A stretch of 64,000 nt of DNA. Source: Chryseobacterium sp. 36-9 (GTDB taxonomy: Bacteria; Bacteroidota; Bacteroidia; Flavobacteriales; Weeksellaceae). Where the stretch lies: the NCBI GenBank assembly GCA_001898785.1, contig MKVE01000028.1, positions 1,017 through 65,016 on the forward strand, in the 5' to 3' direction. The position numbers were made by a program, and so were the translations under genes. This document shows, one piece after another, positions 1 to 8,194 of this stretch. The notes under the pieces are model-generated. The model searched no databases. It was given only the letters and a program-made list of their open reading frames with translations, and was not told the origin of the DNA. Position 1 is the first letter of the stretch. Each line of letters begins with the position of its first letter.

Positions 1-628
1 TGCCAAATACATGACCTAATAATTCAAATTCAAAGAAAGAATCCTCTTCGATGAGGTATTTAAATTTCTCATTATCATTAAGAAATAATTCAGGGGTCTT
101 TAGCCACTCGTCTGCCATCGGAAAAATTCCAAATCTTCTTCTAAAATAGATTAAGGGATAATCACCTAAGTCATAACGGGCAAACTCTCTTATGAAATCA
201 TACCGCGGAAGATGTCCAGAATTTCTTTGTCTTTCAATTTCTTCTAAGTATATTTTATACAATCCTTTTTTTAATTGTCTTGAGATTTTTTCTTGAAATC
301 CAAAATGATACTTATAGGCAGATTTTAAACTCAATTTATTATTTCTGAAATCTACTTTATAATAAATTGATGAAAATTTTGGAAGAGTTTTATTTTTTCC
401 AATTTCATTATTTGCTTGTAAAAATCTTGCTCTTGAAATATTAAAAGTTTCTTTTAATACCGTTTCAATTGGGGGAAGACCATTATTATAATTTCCAAAA
501 TATGAATTGCATTTATCACATACATTTTCACATACATTCTTTCCTCCCATATTTTGAGGAATTGTATGAGCGATTCTATCAAATGATGTGTTCACTTCGG
601 TCTTAGAACACCAAATACATTTTTTCAA
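1..628 (-). CDS. HNH endonuclease family protein, C-terminus beyond window
   Basis: The open frame runs from a TTG at 626-628 to the window edge (209 codons, no stop). The TTG is forced, because a stop lies two codons upstream and no ATG is nearby. Residues 1-45 form a zinc-ribbon HNH module: C4-x2-C7, H21 within HTIP, a GGK turn, then C37-x2-C40-N41. This is the layout of HNH families in which four Cys hold a structural zinc and the His/Asn sit in the beta-beta-alpha metal finger. The remainder (about residues 60-209) is Lys/Arg-rich and I do not recognise it. It lies 68 bp downstream of the DUF3800 gene on the same strand and may be the third gene of one transcript. A nuclease acting on DNA is the likely role, and a defence role is inferred only from the context. 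Confidence 0.75.
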   Translation of the reverse strand, partial: MKKCIWCSKTEVNTSFDRIAHTIPQNMGGKNVCENVCDKCNSYFGNYNNGLPPIETVLKETFNISRARFLQANNEIGKNKTLPKFSSIYYKVDFRNNKLSLKSAYKYHFGFQEKISRQLKKGLYKIYLEEIERQRNSGHLPRYDFIREFARYDLGDYPLIYFRRRFGIFPMADEWLKTPELFLNDNEKFKYLIEEDSFFEFELLGHVFG

Positions 629-696
629 GTGTTAAATTATAGTTAATGACGAAATTAAAAAAATTACATTTGTAAACTGCTGTTTTTATTTAAAGA

Positions 697-1842
697 TTAA
701 AAAAAATCTTTTATTACAAGTTTAAGTTTCTCAAATTTAACATCTTCCAGAATATCACATTCATTACTTGTAGAAAGTAAAATTGCATTTCTGCATTCTG
801 TTATACGCCGTATAATAGGGAAAATTATATTGTTGCCATGTTCTATAAATTTTTTAATATCCAAAAGTGAGTTTGGTATTTTATATCCGTCCCTACTTGT
901 TGCAATCAAAACTCCCTTATCTCGTAAACTTCCAATGATTTTAGTTGCAAAATATTCTTTACTCATTTCCCTGTCACGATTCACATTTAAGTGTTTCATA
1001 AACTCTTTTGATGTAGTATATTTATTGGGATGATTAGAATGATTGTAAAGTAATAAGAGTTTTAAAAAATTTATTCTATCAATATTATCTTGACTTGTTG
1101 GTTTTAAATTTTCAATTGCATCATAAATTCTTGTTAGACTAAGTGTTGAAATATTACTATCATATTCACTAAAAAATTGATTTTCTTGTTTCTCCTCTTC
1201 CAAATTAAACTGCTTAGGGAAAAGGTTTAAACTAGTAATTTTTCTTTGTATTTTTTCATATAATTCTTGTGAATTATTATTTTTTTTATTTTCGTCGAAT
1301 ACATAACCCAGACTTCCCGCATAAAAATCAGCCAATTGAATTCCTAATTCATTATGGCTTTCACTTATAGTGAATTCTGCTCCCTCAAATAGATTCGAAA
1401 TATGATTCTTATGCACATATTTTTTGAAACTTTTCATAAAATCATTCTTTCCATGTTCGTCAACTTTTAATTCGAGTTCAGGGAATGTTCTGTACAATTC
1501 TTTATATAAAACTCCATTTAAAAATTTGTAAAATGATTGCTTGTATTTAAAACCTTCTCCGTAAAGCTGTCTTTTATCAACAATAACAGCATAAACTGAA
1601 AATTTTAAATCTTCTAAATCTCTTAGAATCAAAAGTCGTCTCTTATGGTTAGATCCTATTTTATTTGATTTTATTTCACCTGTTTGAAAATACTTTTTTC
1701 TAATTTTTTCGATTGATTCCTCAAAACTTTTTAATTCACCCATATTTACCATTACACTAGAAATGATAAAGTGTGTCCCTTGAGAATTAAAATTAAATGA
1801 ATTATTTCCAAATTCATCGGCAAATGCAACTATATTTTTCAT
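697..1842 (-). CDS. DUF3800 domain protein with C-terminal winged-helix-like region
   Basis: This 381-aa protein has the hallmarks of DUF3800: an N-terminal FADEFGN (acidic pair D9/E10), a central KVDEHGKNDF (D128), and GIQLADFYAG at 167-176 with D172. In this family the spaced acidic residues fit an RNase H-like fold, but no reaction is established to my knowledge. Residues about 255-345 read like a winged helix (basic helix, then short strands), an unusual addition to the DUF3800 core. The gene starts 20 bp after the 2-TM gene and is followed 68 bp later by an HNH gene, so the three may be co-transcribed. DUF3800 genes are frequent in mobile and defence islands. The family call is good; the biological role is unknown. 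Confidence 0.75.
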   Translation of the reverse strand: MKNIVAFADEFGNNSFNFNSQGTHFIISSVMVNMGELKSFEESIEKIRKKYFQTGEIKSNKIGSNHKRRLLILRDLEDLKFSVYAVIVDKRQLYGEGFKYKQSFYKFLNGVLYKELYRTFPELELKVDEHGKNDFMKSFKKYVHKNHISNLFEGAEFTISESHNELGIQLADFYAGSLGYVFDENKKNNNSQELYEKIQRKITSLNLFPKQFNLEEEKQENQFFSEYDSNISTLSLTRIYDAIENLKPTSQDNIDRINFLKLLLLYNHSNHPNKYTTSKEFMKHLNVNRDREMSKEYFATKIIGSLRDKGVLIATSRDGYKIPNSLLDIKKFIEHGNNIIFPIIRRITECRNAILLSTSNECDILEDVKFEKLKLVIKDFF

Positions 1843-1862
1843 GGTATTTTTACAGTTAATAT

Positions 1863-2630
1863 TTATATGTTAATATCTTCAGCTCCATAATCTTTCAACC
1901 AATTTGTTATTGATTTTCTTAATTGTTTGCAATCTTCTGAAAATTTTGAGGGTTCTTCATAGAACACATATACCCAATCTCTTGAAAAATCCTCCTTTTG
2001 AATTAAATTAGAATATAAAAACACATAATTTTTAGGAAATTTTTTTTCATCAAAGGCAAAAGTATATTGTAGGGGTCTATATAATTTTTCCAATTGTTTT
2101 GCAATATTAATAGGCAGTAGTGGATTTCTCCTAAACCTTAAAAAAGGAAAACAGTTCTCAATATTATTACTCTTAACATAAATTATATCAAATTTTTTAT
2201 AATCAAAACCTAATGAAATTTCATAAAAACTAAGTGTAAAACCTGTACATATTATACGATCATTTCCATAAGGATCAATCTTTGTTTCATATAACATATT
2301 TGAAAGAACAGTATTACTCATTTCAGTAACAAGTTCAGTAACAACAGATAACTGTTTTTGATGATATTGTTCTTTTATTCCTAAATTTTTAAATGCATTA
2401 TAAGCTATAATAACTAAAATAAAATTGAAAACTAGTCCCCAGAAAGATACTATAAAAGACAAAAATGTACCGTATTCAGCAAGATTTTGACTGTCGATTT
2501 TATCTTTAAAACTTGTGAAAAAATTATTATACCATATTAAAGTTGGAACTGCAAGACTAAACAACATTAAAGTAGAAACTAAATATATGTAGAAATTTTT
2601 ATTCTGTAGAAGTTTCATTAGATATATCAT
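1863..2630 (-). CDS. Two-TM membrane protein of unknown function
   Basis: This 255-aa protein has two hydrophobic segments at about residues 13-34 and 56-79, then a soluble domain of about 175 residues, rich in aromatic residues and probably cytoplasmic. I recognise no family. The start at 2630 (MIYLM) could instead be the ATG at 2618. Two tandem copies of the minus-strand -7 box TATATTTG lie at 2639-2654, and the nearer one would leave almost no leader for the first ATG, so the inner start is plausible. It leads a minus-strand series with DUF3800 and HNH genes. A small membrane protein beside a nuclease-like protein resembles the effector/sensor layout of some abortive-infection systems, but this is inference. 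Confidence 0.6.
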   Translation of the reverse strand: MIYLMKLLQNKNFYIYLVSTLMLFSLAVPTLIWYNNFFTSFKDKIDSQNLAEYGTFLSFIVSFWGLVFNFILVIIAYNAFKNLGIKEQYHQKQLSVVTELVTEMSNTVLSNMLYETKIDPYGNDRIICTGFTLSFYEISLGFDYKKFDIIYVKSNNIENCFPFLRFRRNPLLPINIAKQLEKLYRPLQYTFAFDEKKFPKNYVFLYSNLIQKEDFSRDWVYVFYEEPSKFSEDCKQLRKSITNWLKDYGAEDINI

Positions 2631-2638
2631 ATAACTAT

Positions 2639-2654
2639 CAAATATACAAATATA
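2639..2654 (-). promoter_or_regulatory. Tandem Bacteroidota -7 boxes upstream of the 2-TM gene
   Basis: On the minus strand TATATTTG occurs twice back to back, both matching the TAnnTTTG consensus of the primary Bacteroidota sigma factor. No clear TTG -33 element lies 19 nt upstream, so strength and exact start are uncertain. Confidence 0.4.
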
Positions 2655-2778
2655 TAACTCGAAAATATTATTCCGTAAAATTTAGTTTATATGCAATAAT
2701 TTTCGATAAGAATTTTACTAAAATCATTATTTTTATAAAGGTTTAAATTCATTAAAAATTAGTATATAACCAATAAAA

Positions 2779-3600
2779 ATGTTAACACCAATACCTCGAC
2801 AGGAAATAGATGATAGAATAAAAGAAATTGAAAATGATAAAAAAGCACCATTAACAATTTCAAAAAGACTTAATTCGCCACATTCTATTACAATAAATAC
2901 TAAAAATTGGTTTGAATCTTCTGATAAAATTTGGAATCGAAAAATAAAAAAGGAAAAGTATTTTCACTTATTGATTGATAAAATACATTTATCTCGAACT
3001 TTATTAATTCTCGATTTTATTGTTAATCTATTAGAGTACAGAGGACATATTTTTAAAATTCCCGATGAAAAAAGTACCGTAATAATAATGTCAGGTAGAG
3101 AAATTAAGATGAGTATTAGAACTGTAGGGAAATATAAAGAAAAGGTCGACCTTTATAGATCAAGAAAATCTATTTCAACTGATATATTATGTCTGCAAAT
3201 GTATGAAGATACATGGAACAGAAAGGAGTGGAAAGATACACCCCAGGTTCCATTAGAAGACAAATTAATAAGAGTAATAGCATATACGGAACTGTATGCT
3301 GAATATTCGCATCAATATCACTTGGATATTAAAGAACATTGGCGTCAACATGATTTACTGAAAGAAAAAGAAATTGAAAAACAGAGGAAATTTGAAGAAG
3401 AACAAAAAGCCGTTGATGAACTCGTAATTACTGCGGAGAATTTTGATAAGTCCAAAAAGATAGAAAACTATCTAAACGAAAGGAAAAATTATCTTATCAG
3501 GAATAATATTTTTACAGATGAAGAAGAGATATATTTTGAATGGGGGATGAAACAGTGCCAAAATTTAAACCCCATTGATAAACCTAAAAATATAACTTAA
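2779..3600 (+). CDS. Unrecognised charged protein with coiled-coil segment
   Basis: This 273-aa soluble protein has no signal peptide or TM segment. Residues 70-180 contain a pattern (paired aliphatic helix, then LLEYRGH, beta strands, a GREIKMSIR strand) that I loosely recall from uncharacterised proteins in proteobacterial and Bacteroidota islands. Residues about 185-215 are a Glu/Lys/Gln-rich helix, probably a coiled coil. It is divergent from the 2-TM/DUF3800/HNH series across a 148-bp AT-rich spacer, so the two units could share a regulatory region. No function can be assigned. Confidence 0.55.
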   Translation: MLTPIPRQEIDDRIKEIENDKKAPLTISKRLNSPHSITINTKNWFESSDKIWNRKIKKEKYFHLLIDKIHLSRTLLILDFIVNLLEYRGHIFKIPDEKSTVIIMSGREIKMSIRTVGKYKEKVDLYRSRKSISTDILCLQMYEDTWNRKEWKDTPQVPLEDKLIRVIAYTELYAEYSHQYHLDIKEHWRQHDLLKEKEIEKQRKFEEEQKAVDELVITAENFDKSKKIENYLNERKNYLIRNNIFTDEEEIYFEWGMKQCQNLNPIDKPKNIT

Positions 3601-3820
3601 AATTTATGCAGATTAAAAAATCACCTTTCTTCAGTTATCTGCAGGCATGTTGCAAATTAATATGCGCCACTCCACCAGAGAACACTCCTGTCCTCCCTCC
3701 TCCAATCCCCCCTTGCCCCGGGCAATTAAATCTGTAAAAAAAAGTAGGGGTCAGAGTTCCGTTCAAATTTTTTTTTATTTTTTTTGCCAAATTTTTGACT
3801 TTTTTTTGAACTCTTAATCT
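3601..3820. other. Non-coding spacer with pyrimidine-rich, GC-rich patch
   Basis: No gene seen. Within it, about 3660-3725 is a strongly pyrimidine-biased, C-rich patch (clusters of cctcc and a run of C) unlike the AT-rich surroundings. It is followed by A and T homopolymers to about 3810. It may be a remnant of an inserted sequence. I see no paired ends. Confidence 0.3.
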
Positions 3821-4446
3821 CTAACTGGTTTTTATTTTCGAAATGTCATTTTTCAAACTACTGAACATCTCTCTTATTTCTGACATCGGTGTATGTTCAA
3901 AACTCAATTCTTTGGTGTTGACACTTCCCGCAAATTCCCATATTTCAAGAACATCAGTCCATTCTATTTCATATGGTTTATAAAAAACATTATCGGATAT
4001 TACCGATGTTCCTTTTTATTCTGTTTTTCAAAACGTTTGTAAACAATTCCTTCCTTAGTAATGAAAATGTATGTTTTGCCTATCTTCAATTGTTCTTTAC
4101 TTTCTACATATTTCCCCAAAATAAATGAACCATCATTATAAGGAGGCATCGAGTCTTCTTCAACAGGGAATGCACGGTATTTTCCATTTCTCAAAAACGG
4201 TAAAGACATATATTGCAAACTGTCAATAAATTCCACATGACTGTAACCGCTGATGTATCCCATTTTGCTTTTTGGGGAACAAACTCAATTTTGTTTTCTC
4301 CTATACTATCAACTTTAATCGGAAGGACAATTCTGTTATCTGGTAAGTTTATAATATCCTCAATTAGATATTTCCTTAATATCCACAAGAACAGAAAATT
4401 GGGTTGCCAAGAAATAAAATGCAATGATAATAACTTTGAAAGTCAT
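3821..4446 (-). pseudogene. Decayed XRE/S24 (LexA-like) transcriptional regulator
   Basis: Joining three reading frames recovers most of an S24/LexA-type regulator of the flavobacterial XRE class. The linker NLPDNRIVLPIKVDS is followed by FVPQKA, then MGYISGYSHVEFIDS, then the catalytic-fold segment RAFPVEEDSMPPYNDG (with the conserved DSM), VYKRFEKQNK, and a C-terminal tail ending at 3821. Frame changes fall near 4395, at about 4262 and at about 4014. The last two lie in or next to A-rich runs and are each restored by one added base. The N-terminal helix-turn-helix is missing: the recognisable part starts around 4420 and the next gene begins at 4454. In this family the HTH binds operators and the S24 domain senses or dimerises. 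As it stands it cannot make the full regulator. Confidence 0.75.
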
Positions 4447-4453
4447 ATTTATT

Positions 4454-5707
4454 TTACCATTTAATTCTTGGGATTATTTTCTTAACCTCTCTCTCAATAT
4501 TACCCCCTAAGTTTTTAATTTCATTTCCAGTATTACGTATAATTTTTACAGCATCATTATTGTATCCTGGTCCTCGGGTAATATCATTAACTGCATTATT
4601 AAAATTTTTCACAATATCGTTTGTCGGTCCAAAATGTTGCCCTAATTCATTACCTAGGGAGTTTAGAGTTTTTACAATTGTATTATTTGGACCAAAGCAA
4701 CCATCCTGACCACCGACTCCGTGGGTAAGACATTTATTTAATTCTCTAGCTGTTAGTTGTCCACCAGCACAACCAGCAAATACGTAAGGCTGTCCTCCCG
4801 ATGTTGCCGCACACTGCACAGCTATTGTCGCCTCGGTATTGAGATTAAATTTACTAGCCCCATAACACATTGCAGTATTGAAGAAATTTACTTGTCCTGT
4901 TTGAGCCTGCTGTTTTACACATAAAACTAATTGTTGCAATTCCGGATTTGAAACTTCCCCAGCTAGACATAATGGGTATTTTGTATAATCTAAACCAAAC
5001 TCTTTATAACAGTTCATTAATTTTTGTGAATATTGTTTTTCATTAGAACCTCCCATTACACCAACCATACAAAAAGTTTGCTCTTCTACTGTCGAAGAAT
5101 TTTTCACACATTGATAAACCGCGTTTTCCTTTTCTCCTACCATACTTCTAATCATACAATCTCCAAACTTATTTTGATCCAACTGGTTATTAAACATCAC
5201 CGATTGGTTATAGCAATCAACAGCGACTTGTTCTGAGGTCATCATAATATCACCGTAAGGTCTATTTTGATTTATTAAGATTGGGGGAATAGGATTAATG
5301 TTCTCACTAGCAGTAACAACACCTATATTTGGATTTATCTGAAGAGGTTGAAAATTAATCATTGGTGGTGGTGGTGGTAAGAAATCATACCTTCCAATAA
5401 TTCTACCACCAATGGTATAATCTATTTCAATAAGATTACCTGAATAATCTAAAAAATAAGCATTCCTATAAGGATTAACCGCTGGTAATCTTAAGAACAT
5501 TATACCAGAAGGATCTCGTTGAACAACTCCTCGATTCATTGGGTTACCTTCCTGAAAAGATATACTATTATCGAGTAACACAAAGGTCTGACCTCTCATT
5601 TGATCAAAGATTCGTCCTACAATATTTTGTGAAAAAAAAGAATTTGAAGTTAAAAATACGATTAAGACTCCAAAACAAAGGCAAAATTTTTTAGTTTTCG
5701 TTTTCAT
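4454..5707 (-). CDS. Cys-rich secreted protein with FGPNN-IVK repeats
   Basis: This 417-aa protein has an N-terminal signal peptide (about residues 1-26, cleaved near FFSQN). Residues 30-110 are followed by a proline run (FLPPPPPM). Residues about 160-335 hold many regularly spaced cysteines in helical units (patterns such as GDCMIRSM, YQCVK, MNCYKEFG, PLCLAGE), suggesting repeated disulfide-bonded helical hairpins. The C-terminal 85 residues hold three imperfect repeats built on FGPNNTIVK, FGPTNDIVK and YNNDAVK. No T9SS sorting domain is seen. The function is unknown. An even number of Cys, periplasmic or surface location and island context fit an adhesin- or effector-like protein, but that is inference. 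Confidence 0.6.
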   Translation of the reverse strand: MKTKTKKFCLCFGVLIVFLTSNSFFSQNIVGRIFDQMRGQTFVLLDNSISFQEGNPMNRGVVQRDPSGIMFLRLPAVNPYRNAYFLDYSGNLIEIDYTIGGRIIGRYDFLPPPPPMINFQPLQINPNIGVVTASENINPIPPILINQNRPYGDIMMTSEQVAVDCYNQSVMFNNQLDQNKFGDCMIRSMVGEKENAVYQCVKNSSTVEEQTFCMVGVMGGSNEKQYSQKLMNCYKEFGLDYTKYPLCLAGEVSNPELQQLVLCVKQQAQTGQVNFFNTAMCYGASKFNLNTEATIAVQCAATSGGQPYVFAGCAGGQLTARELNKCLTHGVGGQDGCFGPNNTIVKTLNSLGNELGQHFGPTNDIVKNFNNAVNDITRGPGYNNDAVKIIRNTGNEIKNLGGNIEREVKKIIPRIKW

Positions 5708-5925
5708 AATTAGTTGATTTTTAGTTTAATAAAATTAATATTATTTCTATTATAATCAACTTAACTAGTATTAACTTTTTTAAAATTCATAATTATTAAA
5801 AAAATTAATATTATAAAATCGATTCCTATTGCTATATATTTTTTTGTAAAAAATACTGGAATTATTATCGATACATTCACAACCAGCCTCATAGAAAAGA
5901 TATAATTTATTTTTAACTTTTTGCA

Positions 5926-5933
5926 TATATTTG
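5926..5933 (+). promoter_or_regulatory. Candidate -7 box upstream of the palindromic element
   Basis: TATATTTG matches TAnnTTTG exactly. Transcription would begin close to 5940, about 18 nt before the palindrome. No TTG is found at the usual -33 spacing, which lowers confidence. Confidence 0.35.
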
Positions 5934-5957
5934 CTTTAGAAAAATATAAAATAACGT

Positions 5958-6123
5958 AAAGCGTAAGCTATCGTATTGGTACAAGAAAACCGCTAATCTT
6001 CTTAGATAACCAAATTCGATAGGCTTGCGCCCATGTCGTATATCGGCGTGGGCTGTAAGTTCTATCTGGTTATCGGGTTCTTAGCGGTACCTCTTGTACG
6101 GATAGTCTTCAGTTCCACGCTTT
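5958..6123 (+). ncRNA. 166-bp nested palindrome: candidate structured RNA or recombination site
   Basis: Nearly the whole element folds on itself. From outside in, 5958-5964 pairs with 6117-6123, 5968-5972 with 6101-6105, 5979-5986 with 6092-6099, 5989-5996 with 6081-6088, 6005-6012 with 6067-6074, 6018-6022 with 6062-6066 and 6029-6035 with 6047-6053 (one G-T), then a small loop. All arms are nested and separated by short asymmetric bulges. A T-rich tract follows at 6121-6132 and a perfect -7 box precedes it. A competing 7-bp pairing links 6110-6116 with 6147-6153. This could be an ncRNA or long 5' leader, or a folded DNA site like those of integron cassettes, although consensus attC end boxes were not found. 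Confidence 0.5.
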
Positions 6124-6190
6124 CTCTTTTTTAACCTTCACTATTTGGAACTGAGGTGTATTATAAACTGATACCAGCATCGTGAGAACA

Positions 6191-6586
6191 ATGAAATCTA
6201 TTTCCCGGTTTTCAATGGTTCTAATTCTTCTTTTATCCTGTTGTTCTTCAACAGTGATAAGAACTTATGACCATTACAAACATTTACCTTGTGATAAACA
6301 AGGTTTTGAAAATAATCTAATAGTTTCTACACCAACAAAAATCGAGATAGATTCGAGATTAAAGATAGCTGTCATTAATTCTGGTAGTGATTTAATTGAC
6401 ACTCTTCTTATTAAATCTTCTTTTAGAAATATTCAATTTAAAAATAAACCAAAGACCTATCAATCTTTTTTGGTTTACAGTATATCTCAAAAGGTTAGTG
6501 GGACGTTAGAACTGAATGATCAAGAATGTCTTATTATTCTTAAAGATTCTAAATGGTATTTGAACCAGTCGATTCAATCAAAATAA
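6191..6586 (+). CDS. Small lipoprotein of unknown function
   Basis: This 131-aa protein starts at ATG 6191 (a GTG at 6182 would add three residues). It has a short charged N-terminus, a hydrophobic core and the lipobox LLSC, so it is probably an outer-membrane or periplasmic lipoprotein. The mature part is about 110 residues and beta-rich, with no family I recognise. It is the first gene after the palindromic element and lies 55 bp before the repeat-containing surface protein on the same strand, so they may be expressed together. Confidence 0.55.
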   Translation: MKSISRFSMVLILLLSCCSSTVIRTYDHYKHLPCDKQGFENNLIVSTPTKIEIDSRLKIAVINSGSDLIDTLLIKSSFRNIQFKNKPKTYQSFLVYSISQKVSGTLELNDQECLIILKDSKWYLNQSIQSK

Positions 6587-6641
6587 TTCAACCTAATCAA
6601 CTGAACCTTAAATAAATCATTTAATAAAAATTCTAAAAACT

Positions 6642-8153
6642 ATGAAAAAACTAAAAATCATTATGAAAACTAAATCAGTAGTATTCTCAATTATCCTATT
6701 GTTCTCATCCTTCTCAGTTCTATCTGCGCAACTCTCTTTCGCCACGGTATGGAACACCAATATCAATAATGATAACTCAAAACAAATAAAGTTCTTGACC
6801 CAAGGGTCTTTTCAATATTTTTATGTTGATATGACCAACTCAAATACATCTCAAATATTTCAAAGTACCGGTGGCGATGTTGTAATTGACTTTCCAAAAT
6901 CGGGATTATATAAATTGAATATTGTTACTAATTCTCAATTCAAATTCAATTCAAAAGTGACTGTTCCAAATGATCCTGAAGCAAAGAAACTCATATCCGT
7001 TACCCAATGGGGAGATGTGAATTGGAGTCCAGATTTAAGTCAGATGTTTTGGTATTGTTCTAATTTAAATATTGGGGCAACGGATATTCCAAATTTTCAA
7101 AACGTAACCAATATGTCTTCAATGTTTGCAGAGTGTTCCAATCTTAAAACCATTCCTTACATTAATAATTGGAATGTCGGAAATGTAACCAATATGTCCT
7201 ATATGTTCTTTAAGAACTCTTTATTTGATGAGTCTCTGAGTAATTGGAACGTTGGTAATGTGACCAATATGGAAGCAATGTTATCCTTTGCATCAGCATT
7301 CAATCAGAATTTGGGAAATTGGAATGTAAGTAAGGTTACTACAATGAGAGGGATGTTTCGTGACGCATCTTCTTTTAACCAACCGTTAGAAAATTGGAAT
7401 GTTGAAAATGTTGTTGATATGTACGTTATGTTTTACAATGCAAAATCATTTAATCAACCACTAAACAATTGGGACGTCAGTAAGGTCACCAATATGGGAG
7501 GTATGTTTGTCAACGCCAATAAATTCAATCAACCGATCGGAAATTGGAATGTCGGAAATGTTACATCGATGGAACATCTATTTTCGGGAGCAACTTTATT
7601 TAATCAGAATATTGGAAACTGGAATTTAAAAAGTATAAATCTTATCAGTAATTATGATGGTTTTAATTCCCTTCATAATTTTTTAGATTCATCGGGAATG
7701 GACTGTCAGAATTATATGAAGACTTTAAAAGGATGGTCGGAGAACACAAACACTCCAAATAACCTCAATTTAGGTGCTGGTAGCGTTAGATATGGTCTCG
7801 ATGGTAAAACGTACCGAGATTTATTAGTAAACACAAAAGGTTGGAATATCACAGGAGATTCTTATTCTACAAATTGTAATTCGTCTCTTGCGGTTTCAAA
7901 TGTTTCAAAAGATGAAGTTCAAATTTATCCAAATCCTTTTAGAGATAAATTATATATTGATCTTGGATGGTTGGATAACAAGACTTCCAAGATCAAGATT
8001 TATAACTCTATTGGTTCTCTAGTTTTTTACAGAAATATCAACTCTAGGAATGTTTCTGAAATCAATCTCAATCATAATTTTCCTGTTGGTGTTTACAATG
8101 TTATAGTTAGTTCAGAAAAACGTTCCAGATCTTTCAAGGTGATTAAAAAGTAA
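6642..8153 (+). CDS. BspA/DUF285-type repeat surface protein with T9SS sorting domain
   Basis: This 503-aa secreted protein has a signal peptide (cleaved around LSAQ; the ATG at 6663 is an alternative start). Residues about 125-325 hold tandem 25-residue repeats of the form NW-NV-xx-VTNM-xx-MF-xx-A-xx-FNQ-x-L, in about seven copies. This is the DUF285 / Mycoplasma-type lipoprotein repeat, a solenoid related to BspA leucine-rich repeats. The C-terminus (about 425-503) is a type A T9SS sorting domain with the IYPNPF motif and a final KVIKK, so the protein is probably exported by the gliding/T9SS machinery and anchored at the surface. Such repeats usually mediate adhesion. It is the only clear surface cargo inside the island. 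Confidence 0.85.
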   Translation: MKKLKIIMKTKSVVFSIILLFSSFSVLSAQLSFATVWNTNINNDNSKQIKFLTQGSFQYFYVDMTNSNTSQIFQSTGGDVVIDFPKSGLYKLNIVTNSQFKFNSKVTVPNDPEAKKLISVTQWGDVNWSPDLSQMFWYCSNLNIGATDIPNFQNVTNMSSMFAECSNLKTIPYINNWNVGNVTNMSYMFFKNSLFDESLSNWNVGNVTNMEAMLSFASAFNQNLGNWNVSKVTTMRGMFRDASSFNQPLENWNVENVVDMYVMFYNAKSFNQPLNNWDVSKVTNMGGMFVNANKFNQPIGNWNVGNVTSMEHLFSGATLFNQNIGNWNLKSINLISNYDGFNSLHNFLDSSGMDCQNYMKTLKGWSENTNTPNNLNLGAGSVRYGLDGKTYRDLLVNTKGWNITGDSYSTNCNSSLAVSNVSKDEVQIYPNPFRDKLYIDLGWLDNKTSKIKIYNSIGSLVFYRNINSRNVSEINLNHNFPVGVYNVIVSSEKRSRSFKVIKK

Positions 8154-8194
8154 TTCTCATTTATCATATTATTGAAATTTAAAAATAAAAAGTG

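Noticed and set aside
3821-4446. Programmed frameshifting in the S24 regulator
   Set aside because: Three separate breaks, of which one needs a base removed and two a base added, plus a missing HTH end, fit decay or sequencing errors better than a programmed event.
5958-6123. Integron attC site
   Set aside because: The fold is similar in spirit, but the consensus GTTRRRY and RYYYAAC end boxes were not found at the ends, and no integrase or second site is in the window.
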